This document shows, in pieces, positions 29,637 to 40,000 of a stretch of 40,000 nucleotides of DNA (position 1 is the first letter of the stretch; the number at the start of each line of letters is the position of its first letter). The notes under the pieces were generated by a model that saw nothing but the letters and a program-made list of their open reading frames with translations, did no database searches and was not told the origin of the DNA. Origin of the DNA: Lingula anatina (Eukaryota > Brachiopoda > Lingulata > Lingulida > Lingulidae); assembly GCF_001039355.2 (NCBI RefSeq), contig NW_019775409.1, positions 99,280 through 139,279 of the forward strand, written 5' to 3'. Both the position numbers and the translations under genes were made by a program.

Positions 29637-32600
29637 TTATTCCAGATCCCGCTCTCGGAATCTGGCTCTTGGATTGTTATCTCTTGGGGTATACTCTAAT
29701 GCTGGTGTTTGCCTCCTCCTTCTCCTCTCTCCGTGATTGCCGTACCTGTCACGTCCATCTGTCATGGCGGGCTGATGACGACGACTGTCTCGATCTCGTT
29801 GAGACTGGGAAAAGCCTTGTTGTGCTCTTTGAGTCCACTCAGAGTCAAAACGTGGTGCTTCCTCTGTAACAGAATCTTGATTGTTGCAAAATGTTTTTAT
29901 ACATACATGTACATTTCTAAATTCTGCCAAGTGTTATGAACAAGTCTTACCGTTGGTAAGATGCTCAAATTCAAAGGGCCTTTGTTCAATCATTTTGTGA
30001 CCACCAAATTGCTGAGAAAAAAGTTTATTCAATATTAACCATATTAAATATTAACACCAAAAGTCAGGCTAATTTACATCTGCCTTCCAATCTAAAACTT
30101 CCACACTAACACTGTCAACATTAATTCACTAAGCTATCACTATGCCTTGTCACTCTACCTTCGTCAATATTTACAAAATCCTGATTCTCTTCCATATCCC
30201 CAGTCCGCGTGTTTTTGGCTTTTGTGATCACATGACCTCTGTCTTTAATATGGCGGCCAATGGCCATCTTTTCTGTTGCTGTTTCTGAGTCGCGGACAGC
30301 CTTACGGGTCTCTCTGACCTGACGGCAAATAGGACAAATCAATATTTTTGTCTTCAACACATATTCTGCTAAACAAAAATGTCATTAAAATACAAATATA
30401 ACTTACTAGAAAAAAGTTGTGATCTTTGAAGTGGTCTAAATTACATTAAAACACCTTTATTAATTGTTTAACACTTTTTTTATAAAATACCTGCCCAGAA
30501 CACAAATCCAGGAATTCCCTAAATAACTACATGTAAGGACGAGGCTGGGTCAGATAAAAAATCCCTGAAAATCAGACAACTATTTAATCATCAAATCCAC
30601 AAAACACAATTTTACCCTTTGCAAACAGGAGAAAGTTAAGGACGTACTGCTCACAGTTAAAGAAATGAAATGGAGGTGGGCAGGACATGTCAAAAGAATG
30701 AAGGACAATAGGTGGACAATCAGGCTTACAGAATGGACCCCAAGGTATGGACAAAGAAAAAGAGGAAGGCCGGTCAAACGATGGAGGGATGAATTAGATG
30801 ACTACTGGAAGTCTTGGAAGAAGAAACCTTGGCCAAACTGGAAATCTGAGGCTCCTGATAGGAAACAATGGATAAAGCATGCTGAGGCCTTTGTCCAACA
30901 GTGGAACACTATAGGCTCTAAATGATGATGATGATGAAACAGGAGAAGACCTGATTTCAGGCTATCTTGGTCGATTCCCAATGTATCCATCGAAACGATA
31001 CAAGTGGGTCAGACTTGGATTCCTTGAAAACAGGGTTTATGCAGACTCATCACACTTCAATCATAAACTATACCACAGTCTGTTCCAAAAATCTGTACCC
31101 ACTCTTTGACTGCCCAATACTCATATACTGTTTAGATTTAAATGCTTATTGACACTGCACCAAGTCTAATTAGTTATAATTAAAAAATTAACATCAGAAT
31201 AATAACAAATACCGAGGCACAAAAGAAGAATATTCCCCCCTCCAAAAAAAAAAACAAACAAACAAACAAACAAACAAACAAAAACATTAGTAATGGGCAG
31301 TCCAAGAGTGAATCCATATCTTAGGGACATCCTGTATACTTACCCCTCCAGGGGCAGTCCTGGTAGAAGTGGTCGCTTGATACACCTTGGGCGGCCCTTG
31401 TCCTGTATTGGAATAACTCATCACAGAAGACTGGGAAAATGTGTGAACATTGGAATCAGGATCATTCTGTAAGTGTTCCTTTAAGAAAGAAGTTCAGAAG
31501 TGTTAACAACTCTGATCATTTATATATTTATTTGTTTGTGCTATGTTATAGACAGCTGTACTGTCACTGATTGTACCTTGTATGTGGAAGTGTTTATCAA
31601 TAAAGAATCTGAACCGTACGAGCAGTATTAAGCCTCCAATGTTGACTACATAACCCAAGATGTGAAAGCTGTCAAAGCAATTATTTTAAAGACAATAACA
31701 TAGTGCTCACAGTTTTTGATGTCTAGGATTCAGATATTACGCCAACTGCCGTGTATACTTAAATTTAGTTTGCTTTCTTAAAGGGCATGTAACCACTGCA
31801 CTTAGAAAATCAACTTTGAAGGGAAGCATTCACATGCCTACAAGGTGGCATGTACTTATCATATTGCTGAATCCCATGTCAACTTTTTTTTGTTGTTGTT
31901 GCTGTATTGTTCTTTCTTCTGTCATACCTCATGATTCAGAAGTTCATATTTTATGGATCTAAATGTAAGACTATTACTTATTGAGAAAAAAAAATTACCA
32001 TATTTTGATGCATGTTGCCCATTAGACTTCTCATGTTACCCATCATGCTATTCATGTGGCCAAATATTCCGCCAAAGGGGTCCATCCCCCCTGCAAACAT
32101 ATCCCTTGGGGCCAGCTCCTGCCTACGATTTCGTTGGCCTGGTCCTGGATCGCGCTGATTTCCCTGCAGCCGCCCATCTGTGAGAGCCAGTGGGTGTGCA
32201 CTCCTAAGCATTGCGAACGGATCCTGCAGCATGCCATTCATCATGCGCTCGTGGTGCCTCATCATCTCTTGGTGGCCACTGAAATTAATAATAATAATAA
32301 TAATAATAACAACAACAACATAAACTTATGCAATTTATAAAATAAGAACATAAATTTATGCAATTTAAAAAGAAATATATATGAGACAATAATCATGCAG
32401 TTTTCTTAAAAAAACACAATCCACATGTACAGCAGCACCATAAAAGCACAAGACTTTGTCTGAAAAGGAGTTATGGGTAAATGGCAAGTCTTATAGATGT
32501 TTACAGCACAGAAGGCTTTGCCTAGTCCCGTTTGCTGTCTTCAAAACACTCTGAGGTCCTGTTCACATTGTGGCGTCTACTTTTTTTGTACCACACCATT

Positions 32601-32892
32601 CTGAGAGAGGCAAATTCTTCTAACCAGACTATTATTAAACAAGACATCAGTCATTTAAATGGAAACCCATGCTCAATGTAACCATTTAACCCCTTCAATA
32701 TTATGACTGGTTCTAACACTTGAAGTGAACTTGTGAAAGGGGATAAATGAATAATAATCAATATGTTAGAGACAGTCAAAATGTTGCAAGGGGCATTGCA
32801 GAGGGGTAAATGATGTTTGAAACTGTGCCACAGATCATGAGATGGCAGCACTAATGGCTAGGATTTGGCAGAGCTGATTAACCAGGTTCTGG

Positions 32893-32927
<35 letters not shown>

Positions 32928-33197
32928 TAAACGCCGTCAGACACCGACTTTCGACATAGTCTAACATATTAGTAGGCCTTCACATATATTTAAAAAAAAA
33001 TAAAATGCGGTGTTTTCATGAGTACAAGAACACTTTATTATGTGTTAAACCTACCTTGCTTTAAATACAACACCAAGGAGAACATTTTAAGTTAACTAAA
33101 TATTAAAAGATGAGATCTCCACATTGTCAGTACGGAGACTTACTTACCTAAAAAACGGGTCATTCTCGAATTCCCTAAAAAAGGAACCCCCCAACAT
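29637..33197 (-). CDS. MLF: Myeloid leukemia factor (MLF) family protein
   Basis: Complement join 33197-33148, 32278-31999, 31466-31344, 30318-30159, 29863-29637, giving 279 aa. All junctions are GT-AG and phases agree (2, 0, 0, 1). MLF proteins are small nuclear/cytoplasmic adaptors linked to transcription control, protein quality control and haematopoietic fate. Exon 1 gives [16 protein letters not shown]; exon 2 gives [22 protein letters not shown] and a Met/Gly-rich [18 protein letters not shown]. Exon 3 has [18 protein letters not shown]...RTAPGG, and exon 4 has [31 protein letters not shown] and [18 protein letters not shown]. All are hallmark MLF blocks. Exon 5 is Arg/Gln-rich and ends [13 protein letters not shown]...RERDLE; the PALE block resembles MLF1 more than MLF2. 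The 14-3-3 site of human MLF1 (RSFSEP) is not evident; RSAHP lies at the similar place. An RTE fragment sits in the exon 3-4 intron. Confidence 0.95.
30634..30936 (+). mobile_element. 5'-truncated RTE-type non-LTR retrotransposon in MLF intron
   Basis: A plus-strand frame reads [55 protein letters not shown] and EAFVQQWNT. This is the extreme C-terminus of RTE-clade endonuclease/reverse transcriptase ORFs. It ends in a GATGATGATGATG tail, usual for RTE, and an 11-bp target duplication AAACAGGAGAA lies at 30623-30633 and 30937-30947. The copy is dead on arrival, with no RT catalytic domain. Confidence 0.93.
31248..31284. repeat. (CAAA)n repeat
   Basis: A-rich run passing into CAAACAAACAAA in the exon 3-4 intron of MLF. 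Confidence 0.9.
31540..31612 (+). repeat. Possible retroelement 3' end
   Basis: TGTACCTTGTATGTGGAAGT followed by ATCAATAAAGAATCTGAAC reads like the AATAAA-bearing 3' terminus of a retroposed sequence. No coding part or duplication was found. Confidence 0.25.
32284..32322. repeat. (AAT)n-(AAC)n repeat
   Basis: Trinucleotide run just upstream of the exon 2 acceptor of MLF on the minus strand. Confidence 0.9.
32897..32926. repeat. Poly-T run in MLF intron 1
   Basis: About 30 T in a row, with no flanking retroelement body recognised. Confidence 0.9.
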
Positions 33198-33332
33198 TTT
33201 AAACTAACGCACTCTTTACTAGTGAGCTTTTGTAGGTCACTCTTAAACGCCAAAAATTACTATGGTGTCGTTAAACGCTGAAAATCTGTCAAATACTTTC
33301 TTTCCTGACGTCTAGAAATTTCCTTTGTGAAA

Positions 33333-33343
33333 TGCGCATGCGT
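33333..33343. promoter_or_regulatory. NRF-1-like palindrome upstream of MLF
   Basis: TGCGCATGCGT lies 136 bp before the MLF start codon and matches the core of the NRF-1 consensus (TGCGCATGCGCA). It sits in the probable core promoter. The motif is strong by eye, but no binding evidence is possible here. Confidence 0.45.
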
Positions 33344-33599
33344 CTTTCGTTACTAGGATAGACGGCGCCCTAGTACCCAAGATAATACGCATCGAGTAAT
33401 TCTATTAAAAGCATACAAAGAACACTTTAGATATTTTAATTTAACAAAAATAATTTTCTTGGAATTTTTATCTCTTTTCCCAGGTGTAACGTTTCTGGTA
33501 AATGACAAAATAAATAAATAAACAAATAAAACAGATAAAATTGAATCAAATAAAAAGAGTTTAAATTAAAAAATAGAGCCTAAAGTACTCACTGAAAAT

Positions 33600-35672
33600 G
33601 ATTAGTCGTAGGTGGTTAGTTTTAAGCACAGGCAAATGCAGATCAAACTTATACATGGGATTGGGAAGCTGAAAATAGTGTTTGTTTTTTTTTAGCTAAA
33701 GTCTGCCTTACCCAGTGGCAGATTTAGAGGGGGTGTCAGGCGACCCTCCTCCCCCCTTCGGTTTCTTTAAAAAAAAATCACACCTATATGGTCCTCTTGA
33801 AATGAGAAATCTGACAAGCTGAATCATAGTTATATAAATACCACCATACCAAATACCACCGTTAATGTTTTGCCCTCCAAAACAAAAATTTTTCGGGGCC
33901 CTTGAGCGCCCACCAAGCCAAGGGGGTGAGGGTGGTATCGTATTCGAAGACTGACATTCCTAAAAAAAAAAAAAAAAAAAAAAAAAAACTTCAAATAGTC
34001 CTGGATCCAAATGCATGCTTTTAACTGACATATCCTTGGGAGCATATTTACAGTTTTTTTAAATTAAGTTCATTACTTTTACTGAGTCGTTTACAATCAA
34101 CATTCAATTTTTGTGTTAATGCATTATTGTGTTAATGCACTTTTTTCTTACCTTTTTCCCTTAAAGTGTATTAATTAAAAAAAGGGGTAAGCCAAATGGT
34201 TGAAAATGATTCGTTCATCAAGTAGCCTATCCAACAGAAAATCTTGGATATCCCGCTCCCCCTTTTGATCTTATCATATTTTTAATAGAACAATTTTCTT
34301 TTCAATAAACTAAAAACCAAAAGCGTTTTTCCTAGAATGTATATAATCGTGGTTGAGCTTTTTGTTTCGTGATGTTTTCACAGAAGAGAAATTGATAACT
34401 TTTATGGCTCTTCGCCCCTGGTAAACCATCATGCAGACAATCAGATTAAGGTTTTGTCGTTGAATAGCGGTTTTCTTTGACAGTTCAGCACAAAGTTGTG
34501 TCACGTAACCTTCCGCTAACATGCCATGCTAAACACTGTGCTGCCACGTATCGGACGGAAAAAAAGAACACGGAACGAGAAAAAAATATCTCGAAAACTT
34601 TCCGGTAAAATGTACATTTAAAAATTATCACTGTACATCTACTGGCTCATGGCATATTCACCAGGGTCGCCACAGTAGCTTTAACAACTTTGTTTCTGTT
34701 TTGGGGTGATCAATACCAAAACCCTTTCCCAGATACACAAAATAAATAAATAAAAAATAATAATAATGGGAATATAGCCTTAAACGAGCCCTTAGGAACT
34801 ATGTGTTGTTAGACCAGTCTAAAAAAATGAGCGAGATTTTACTTGTGGTGAAACCGTATGCGTGGATATTCTTAGAAAAGCAATACATACAAGTGACAAA
34901 AAACATGGAGTTGTGCAATAGACTGTAATTCGACAGAACTTAAAAGAAGAAAACCTGCGGATGAACGGTATCAGCTACCGAAAGCCCCATTATCTAAGTG
35001 TCACGCCATCGCAGTTTTTTAACCGCCACAGAATAAGAGAGTGTATTTAGGGAAAACACACCACAATACACAGCTTGTATAACCTAACATCATTTTAAGG
35101 TTTAAGGTGAAAAGGGCTAAGTTTGTGGTATCAAAATTAAACTAGTTTGGTAATGTATATAACTGAAATGTAACATGTTTGAAATAGGGCCTGCCTAAAT
35201 TCCACAAGCTGAGAAAAAAAAAATGGCAAGTGACGACATTTGAGATTCCGTGATCCAGGAAATGCCATTTGGTGCATTATGGAAAATCTAAAATCTATAA
35301 CTGAGTTCACGTGAAGAATTCTAATATCTAAAACTAAATATAAAAAACCCTATCTGCGAATATAATTACGTAATAAATTCATCATAAGCACCGTGTTGAT
35401 CTTATTTAAGGAATAAATGAATAAATAGAAGAATAAATAAATGAATAAATAAAAGTTGGGATAACACACCCGAGCTAGTCCAGGTCGTCCTTGAAGAAGG
35501 CACATATGGCGAAAGCGCAGGCGTTTTATACCCAGTTTTAAGTCTCTTTATAGATGCGTTTTTAGCTGAAAGGTTAGAAAATTCAATAAATTTTATTTTT
35601 GCCACCCACAAATAAAATCATAAAACCTCACATAAAAACGACTTAACCCCTTAAATATTTTTTGGACCGTAC
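33600..35672. other. Non-coding stretch, repeats only
   Basis: Contains a hAT-end-like CAGTGGCAGATTTAGAGGGGG at about 33715, a poly-A run at 33963-33988, a (GAATAAAT)n-like repeat at about 35409-35455 and a GAAGAAGGC...GCGAAAGC hairpin-like motif at about 35489-35520. No gene could be supported. Confidence 0.5.
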
Positions 35673-35744
35673 CTCATGCTGATACATGTATTTCCGTCGT
35701 AGCTTAAAGAAATCGTCGCTGCTCATAGTGACTTGGCCAGTCAT
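35673..35744 (-). CDS. Orphan candidate first coding exon
   Basis: ATG at 35744 opens a 24-codon segment, MTGQVTMSSDDFFKLRRK..., that ends in GAG|GTACGG, a possible donor in phase 0. A second in-frame Met is at codon 7. If unspliced, the frame stops eight codons later. The amino-acid composition looks protein-like, but I do not recognise it and found no partner exon. Its phase 0 does not fit MLF exon 2, which needs phase 2, so it is not an alternative MLF start. An NRF-1-like site lies 350 bp upstream. Confidence 0.25.
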
Positions 35745-36093
35745 TTTAAACTAAGTCAACCTTTATAAATTGAATTAAGGTCGAATCCAAGTGCAGAAAA
35801 GGATAGATAAATGATTCGTGCGTACGAGAAATTGATTATTTTCCCGAAAAAATCCTTTTTGGTGGTTATATCCCATAGAGTTGCCCTTAAATATATTTTT
35901 TATTATTATTCAATACCCACATAATGGCCATAATGGATAGTAGGCCTATGTATAGCAAAGACCCGATAGCAAACAGGCGTAATCAACGATAGGAAAACAA
36001 TACCTTTTCCATTTCAACCAAACTTTTGAAGTTAGGCTCCAAATGCCAAATGGGCAAACTGATCTGCCTGTCGTCTGCGTGCGTAGGCATTAA

Positions 36094-36105
36094 TGCGCAT
36101 GCGTG
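36094..36105. promoter_or_regulatory. Second NRF-1-like palindrome
   Basis: TGCGCATGCGTG, the same core as at 33333. It would suit a promoter for the orphan exon at 35744, which is speculative. Confidence 0.3.
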
Positions 36106-36109
36106 TGGA

Positions 36110-39100
36110 AACATTTTTTTATGACTCGGCGTGTAATCTACACACGCGCAATAAAAAGAAATGGTGTTGCGTATCAAATTTGATAAAAGCTTTGAGTCTA
36201 GACGAAAAAGAGGAACCTTCCCAAATGATGATAAAACAAACAAACAAAAAGCCATTCCCTTTAACACTCATGCGTTACCTTAGATGCATAAAATTTTTGC
36301 TCGTAGGCCTACCTGTACATGTAAATGACTAACTTCTATAGGCCTTTATAAATATCTGACAATTTAGATTTGTATTTATAAGCATACACATGAAATTATC
36401 TGAGCTTTACTGAGTTTAAGGTGTAATAATGGAACAGTTTTAATTTGCCTGTAGTTGTGAAAGAAAAAAGGTAATTCTATCTGAAAGCTACTGCACCGCC
36501 ACACCTTGAATAATGCTCAGTCAATACGCACAAACATGCTGCCAGACATTTCAAAGGGGGTCCTTATCCTAAAAAAATGTAGACCTTTTTGCCCTGTATT
36601 TGACTCAACTTGATCAATGGCACTAGACCTAGATCTAATTTTTATTGGATATAATAGACACAGAATATGATATTAGAATATGACACAGGAGAATAACAAT
36701 ATTTAAGCCGGTGTAACGTGACAGAGAGTCCCCCGTGATAGATAGGAGTCCGCTTCCCATTCATTTGTAAAGGTAAGCCTCGCCCTAGATTTTGACCCAC
36801 TTAACCCAGGTTAACTAAATGGAGGGCGGACTCTTTGTTACAGGGACCCTCAGTTTCGATACAACGGCACTGACTGTCTTCGATAATGGTCATGTAGGTG
36901 AAAATGACGTTGTAAACAGTAAATCAATGCTTCTTTTGTGCCAGGCAGCGCAAACGATGCTTCTTTTCCCTTTAATCGGCGCACTAGTACTTTTCTTGTG
37001 CCTTCACTGGCGGATCCAGATATCTGCGGAGGGGTACAAGGATAATTTGTTCAGTCGGGTTAAGTGAGACTTTTTAAAATTTGTGTTGTTTTCCGTCTTT
37101 TAGACTGTTTTTGAGAAGGAAGATCGGTGAAAAGGGGGTATCTGCGAAACTGGAGAGGGGTGGGGGCACTTTGCCCTTGGGGGTCGCCATTGAACTTATA
37201 AACACGAAGTTAGGTTGTTCTGCTTTTGAACTGATATTCATCACGTCAGTCTTGAAATACACATCTCCAAGCGTGATACCATAAAATGTCAATACAACCT
37301 TGATTTGATTATACTGATAATTCATAAGCACGACTACAGTCATTCGAGACAGGTGCCCTATGTAATATCACTCCCTGGTCTATTAAAGTAATTCTAATGC
37401 TCTTGGTATTCAGCCTTGTGTGATGATTATTTCATAAGCATCCCAAACTGGTTATCTTTAGATACTGGCATTGTACAGGATTGTTTAGCATGATTCACTG
37501 ATTCTGTGGAAATCGGGGATTATGTATAACTTCCCTTCGCCTTGCCCTATCACGCAATAACTTAACACGCTAAACTGCGTGGAGCATTAATGCCAAAGGC
37601 AATGTCTGAATTATTCTTTCTGGTGATAGTGTCTTATATCTTTTGCTTGACAATTTAATTTTTTCTCGTGTCAAGTTGCAATTAATGGTTGTGGTTGCAA
37701 AAGTTTTTTTTTTCACACTTATTCCTCTTAGAAATTGCTGCTGTTGCATGATAACCTTAGACTTAAGTAGATTGCATAGATATCGCTCTCTTTTGAAAGT
37801 GCACTGTGAGAAACTCAGCCACCCAACAGCCAAAAATTTGCACATTAGGTTATTATACCGACATTTATATAGAACAATTAGACATAATGTAGTTTTATTT
37901 GATTATGTAGATAATCAAGATAATATTTTGATTAATAGAAATAACGCAATCACAATTACTAATATTTAAAGTGTTTGACATCAATAAAGGGTCAAAAAGT
38001 ATTATTTGAAATTTATTGAAGTTGTTAGATATTTTATCATTGCATATATCCCTCCATTCAACAAAGGGAAGTGTGTCGTTATGGACTGATATTTAGACCC
38101 TACTGATATATTGGTAAGTACATGAAGTACTCAGTCCCATAGTGACACACGCTGAGGAAAGTCACAGTGCGACCGAACGCTTTGCGCCTTCTTGTTCATT
38201 TTGTGTAGAGAGTGAAATGTTTAAAATAAGAATAAATAACAACAGACTACACAGATGAATTTTCATCAGAAAATATCGACAAATAAACGGGAACATTATA
38301 AATGCTTAATTCTGAAAATTTAATAAAATATTTAACATTACTTTTAAAATGTTTATTCGTGTCCACTTTACACGTTAACTTAAAAATACATATTGAATAT
38401 ACTCTTGCCCGAAGATCCGTTTTAAAACTAAAAGTCGAAAAATAAACTAATCCCTAAAGATCGATCGTTAACCGCATACTACTATAATAATGAAGAAAGT
38501 TACTCACAAGACAATCAGAAAGCTATGCTGATTTGCACGTGCCACCTGATCGCACGACTGAGTTTGTCGTTGTTTAAAATGTTCACATAAAAGTGAAAGC
38601 TAAACAAGAAAGTGGTTTATCAAAACATTACACAGCTAGTAGAATTATTTGGATATGTTTATTGCGAAAAATTAGGTACAACTTCAAATGCAACAACCAG
38701 AAAGTCGAGATATTAAACTTAAACGCCAGCATTTCAACTTTCAAAGAGTTCGTGTTTATGATCGACGCGACATAATGGTGGACCCTACAGTTTTCAGGAG
38801 CGGATCCAGAGATATTTTCTGACAGTTTTCTAAATTATCTTTGTCGATACATCCCAAATTTTGACCGTCTTCCGACAGACAAAATTAGGTACCCATCAAA
38901 GTAAACTTTAAAATCTTGCCCTCTTCCGGAAGACCCAGAAGACGGCCTCAATTCGCCCCTGGTTTTAATGTACATTAGTAAGATGATTTTATGGGCTTTG
39001 TTGTTTCTTATCCTTACATCTCCAATACATGTCTAACGCGAGAATTGATCACTGGTTTATGAAAAGGTTCATCAAGGTGTCGTGTAAGGCTAGTCAGAGC

Positions 39101-40000
39101 TGTCATCAAATTTCTCAACACGCAACGCAGACAGTACTGAATAGACAGCAAAATCTGGGTGAAAAACCAGGGGGATTGAAAAGGAAATTAAGAAATGACG
39201 ATACCTATAGACAAATTAAACCAAACGCTTGAGACTTGAATTTTGAGATCATGGCCAGATTTTTGAAGTGGTAATGTCATTTTCGTGCTGGGCCGCGTAT
39301 TTATAATGGGTGACGGGGTAATTTGACATCGTTTCCGGCTGAGTGGTGGGACTCTGTAGCAGGCGACAGTTGCTTTACTGTGCAATATATAGTAGTGGAG
39401 AAAGTACATGAATGTTTAACTGGTAATTTCACCTTCGTAAACGTTATTTATTCATTTAAAATATTAGCGGTATTCCAAACCTGGATGATATAAAGATGCA
39501 TTTAAAGAATGAAATAAACATACTTAAGAAGAATGAATCAAAAGTTTGCCACAAAACCTAACCAAATGCCACCATATAGTTTCAAATAGCATAACATAAA
39601 GAAATACCGAAGGGCATCGTTTCGCATTTCCCGAAAAATGATATTTGAACGGATATTTTCTGCTTTCTTTTTGTGCTATATATAACCCTCGGCCGTTTTC
39701 GGCAAGTCGTTTGAATAATGGTGGTATTGCGCAACAGAAATGCGCCATTCATTACAATGTCATTTGGCGGACTTTACGTACTGGAGGGACGGATAAATAG
39801 GCCAAATGTACGACCAGAAACTTAAAGAAAATGCAGTTTTAAAAGCTCTTCTATTGCTGATCAGCTGATCAATTTGGTCTATCCCTTGACATTTCGATTT
39901 TCTTTGAGTCGTATAAGAAATAAGTAAAAGTGGTTTTCATGCGTATAAGGTAATCCACGCTCGCTTCATATATAACTTAAATATTTTTCCTTGACATTTG
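36110..40000. other. Non-coding stretch, MITE and retroelement scraps
   Basis: I found no exon with family support on either strand. Recognisable pieces are a hAT-end-like GGCGGATCCAGATATCTGCG at about 37012, a CTGAGGAAAGTC...GACCGAAC hairpin-like motif at about 38152-38178, the MITE at 38795-38961 and scattered TAGGCCTA palindromes. Confidence 0.5.
38795..38961. mobile_element. hAT-like MITE
   Basis: The ends CAGGAGCGGATCCAG and (reverse complement) CAGGGGCGAATTGAG are 167 bp apart, with no coding capacity. CAGGGGCGG ends are common in hAT MITEs. GTTTT flanks both ends, part of a possible 8-bp duplication. Confidence 0.65.

Noticed and set aside
35983-36267. 94-codon minus-strand open frame
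   Set aside because: No recognisable domain, overlaps an open frame on the other strand and lies over the promoter-like region.
37643-37969. 108-codon plus-strand open frame
   Set aside because: Leu/Val-rich with no domain, no splice or start context, and overlapped by a similarly long antisense frame. Chance in low-GC DNA.
1-40000. CRISPR arrays, operons, rRNA genes
   Set aside because: None seen. All direct repeats found are microsatellites or gene and transposon duplications in a eukaryotic context.

Overview
The window is eukaryotic, intron-containing and AT-rich. It carries GT-AG split genes, long introns, microsatellites, tRNA-derived SINEs, and Tc1, hAT, CACTA-like and RTE-type mobile elements. 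Protein content (cytosolic and HNK-1/CHST-type sulfotransferases, an MLF gene) fits an animal. I infer a marine invertebrate, with echinoderm or hemichordate relatives most likely, but the sequence alone does not settle the species.

Layout: 1-1219 is the 3' end of a cytosolic sulfotransferase (SULT) gene on +. From about 2150 to 21800 lies a head-to-tail array on + of Golgi-type carbohydrate sulfotransferase genes (HNK1ST/CHST8-14 family). Each complete gene has the same three-exon plan: an 85-nt-class signal-anchor exon, an 80-83-nt exon and an 804-nt catalytic exon. They are gene 1 (3091-4910), gene 2 (9784-13624), gene 3 (15838-18098) and a 5'-truncated copy, gene 4 (20393-21131). Intergenic and intronic DNA is also paralogous between units, so several transposons can be bounded to the base by comparing a filled unit with an empty one: Tc1 at 6471-8129, a TA-flanked MITE at 2559-2818 and 16824-17061, a CCCAGC-ended element at 9992-10872 and a CACTA-like element at 11717-12663.

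19770-25535 on - holds a 1073-residue intronless multi-pass membrane protein of no family I recognise (22314-25535), plus a second copy of its C-terminus (19770-20391) that abuts a single N at 20392. Segments 17360-20391 and 20393-22933 are near-copies joined at that N, most simply an uncollapsed haplotype or unresolved tandem duplication. The end of an array unit reappears at about 26591-26822, so the membrane-protein gene sits inside the array.

From 27 to 33.2 kb, all on -, there are two candidate terminal exons (27546-27753, 28200-28422) and a complete five-exon MLF (myeloid leukemia factor) gene (29637-33197) with an RTE retrotransposon fragment in one intron. From 33.2 to 40 kb I see no convincing gene, only one orphan candidate first exon at 35673-35744, MITE or retroelement scraps and simple repeats.

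No wholly new biological system is evident. The items most worth follow-up are the sulfotransferase array with an amino-acid divergence hot spot confined to one 20-residue loop, the mosaic ancestry of gene 2, the unrecognised membrane protein embedded in the array, and the likely assembly artefact at 20392.
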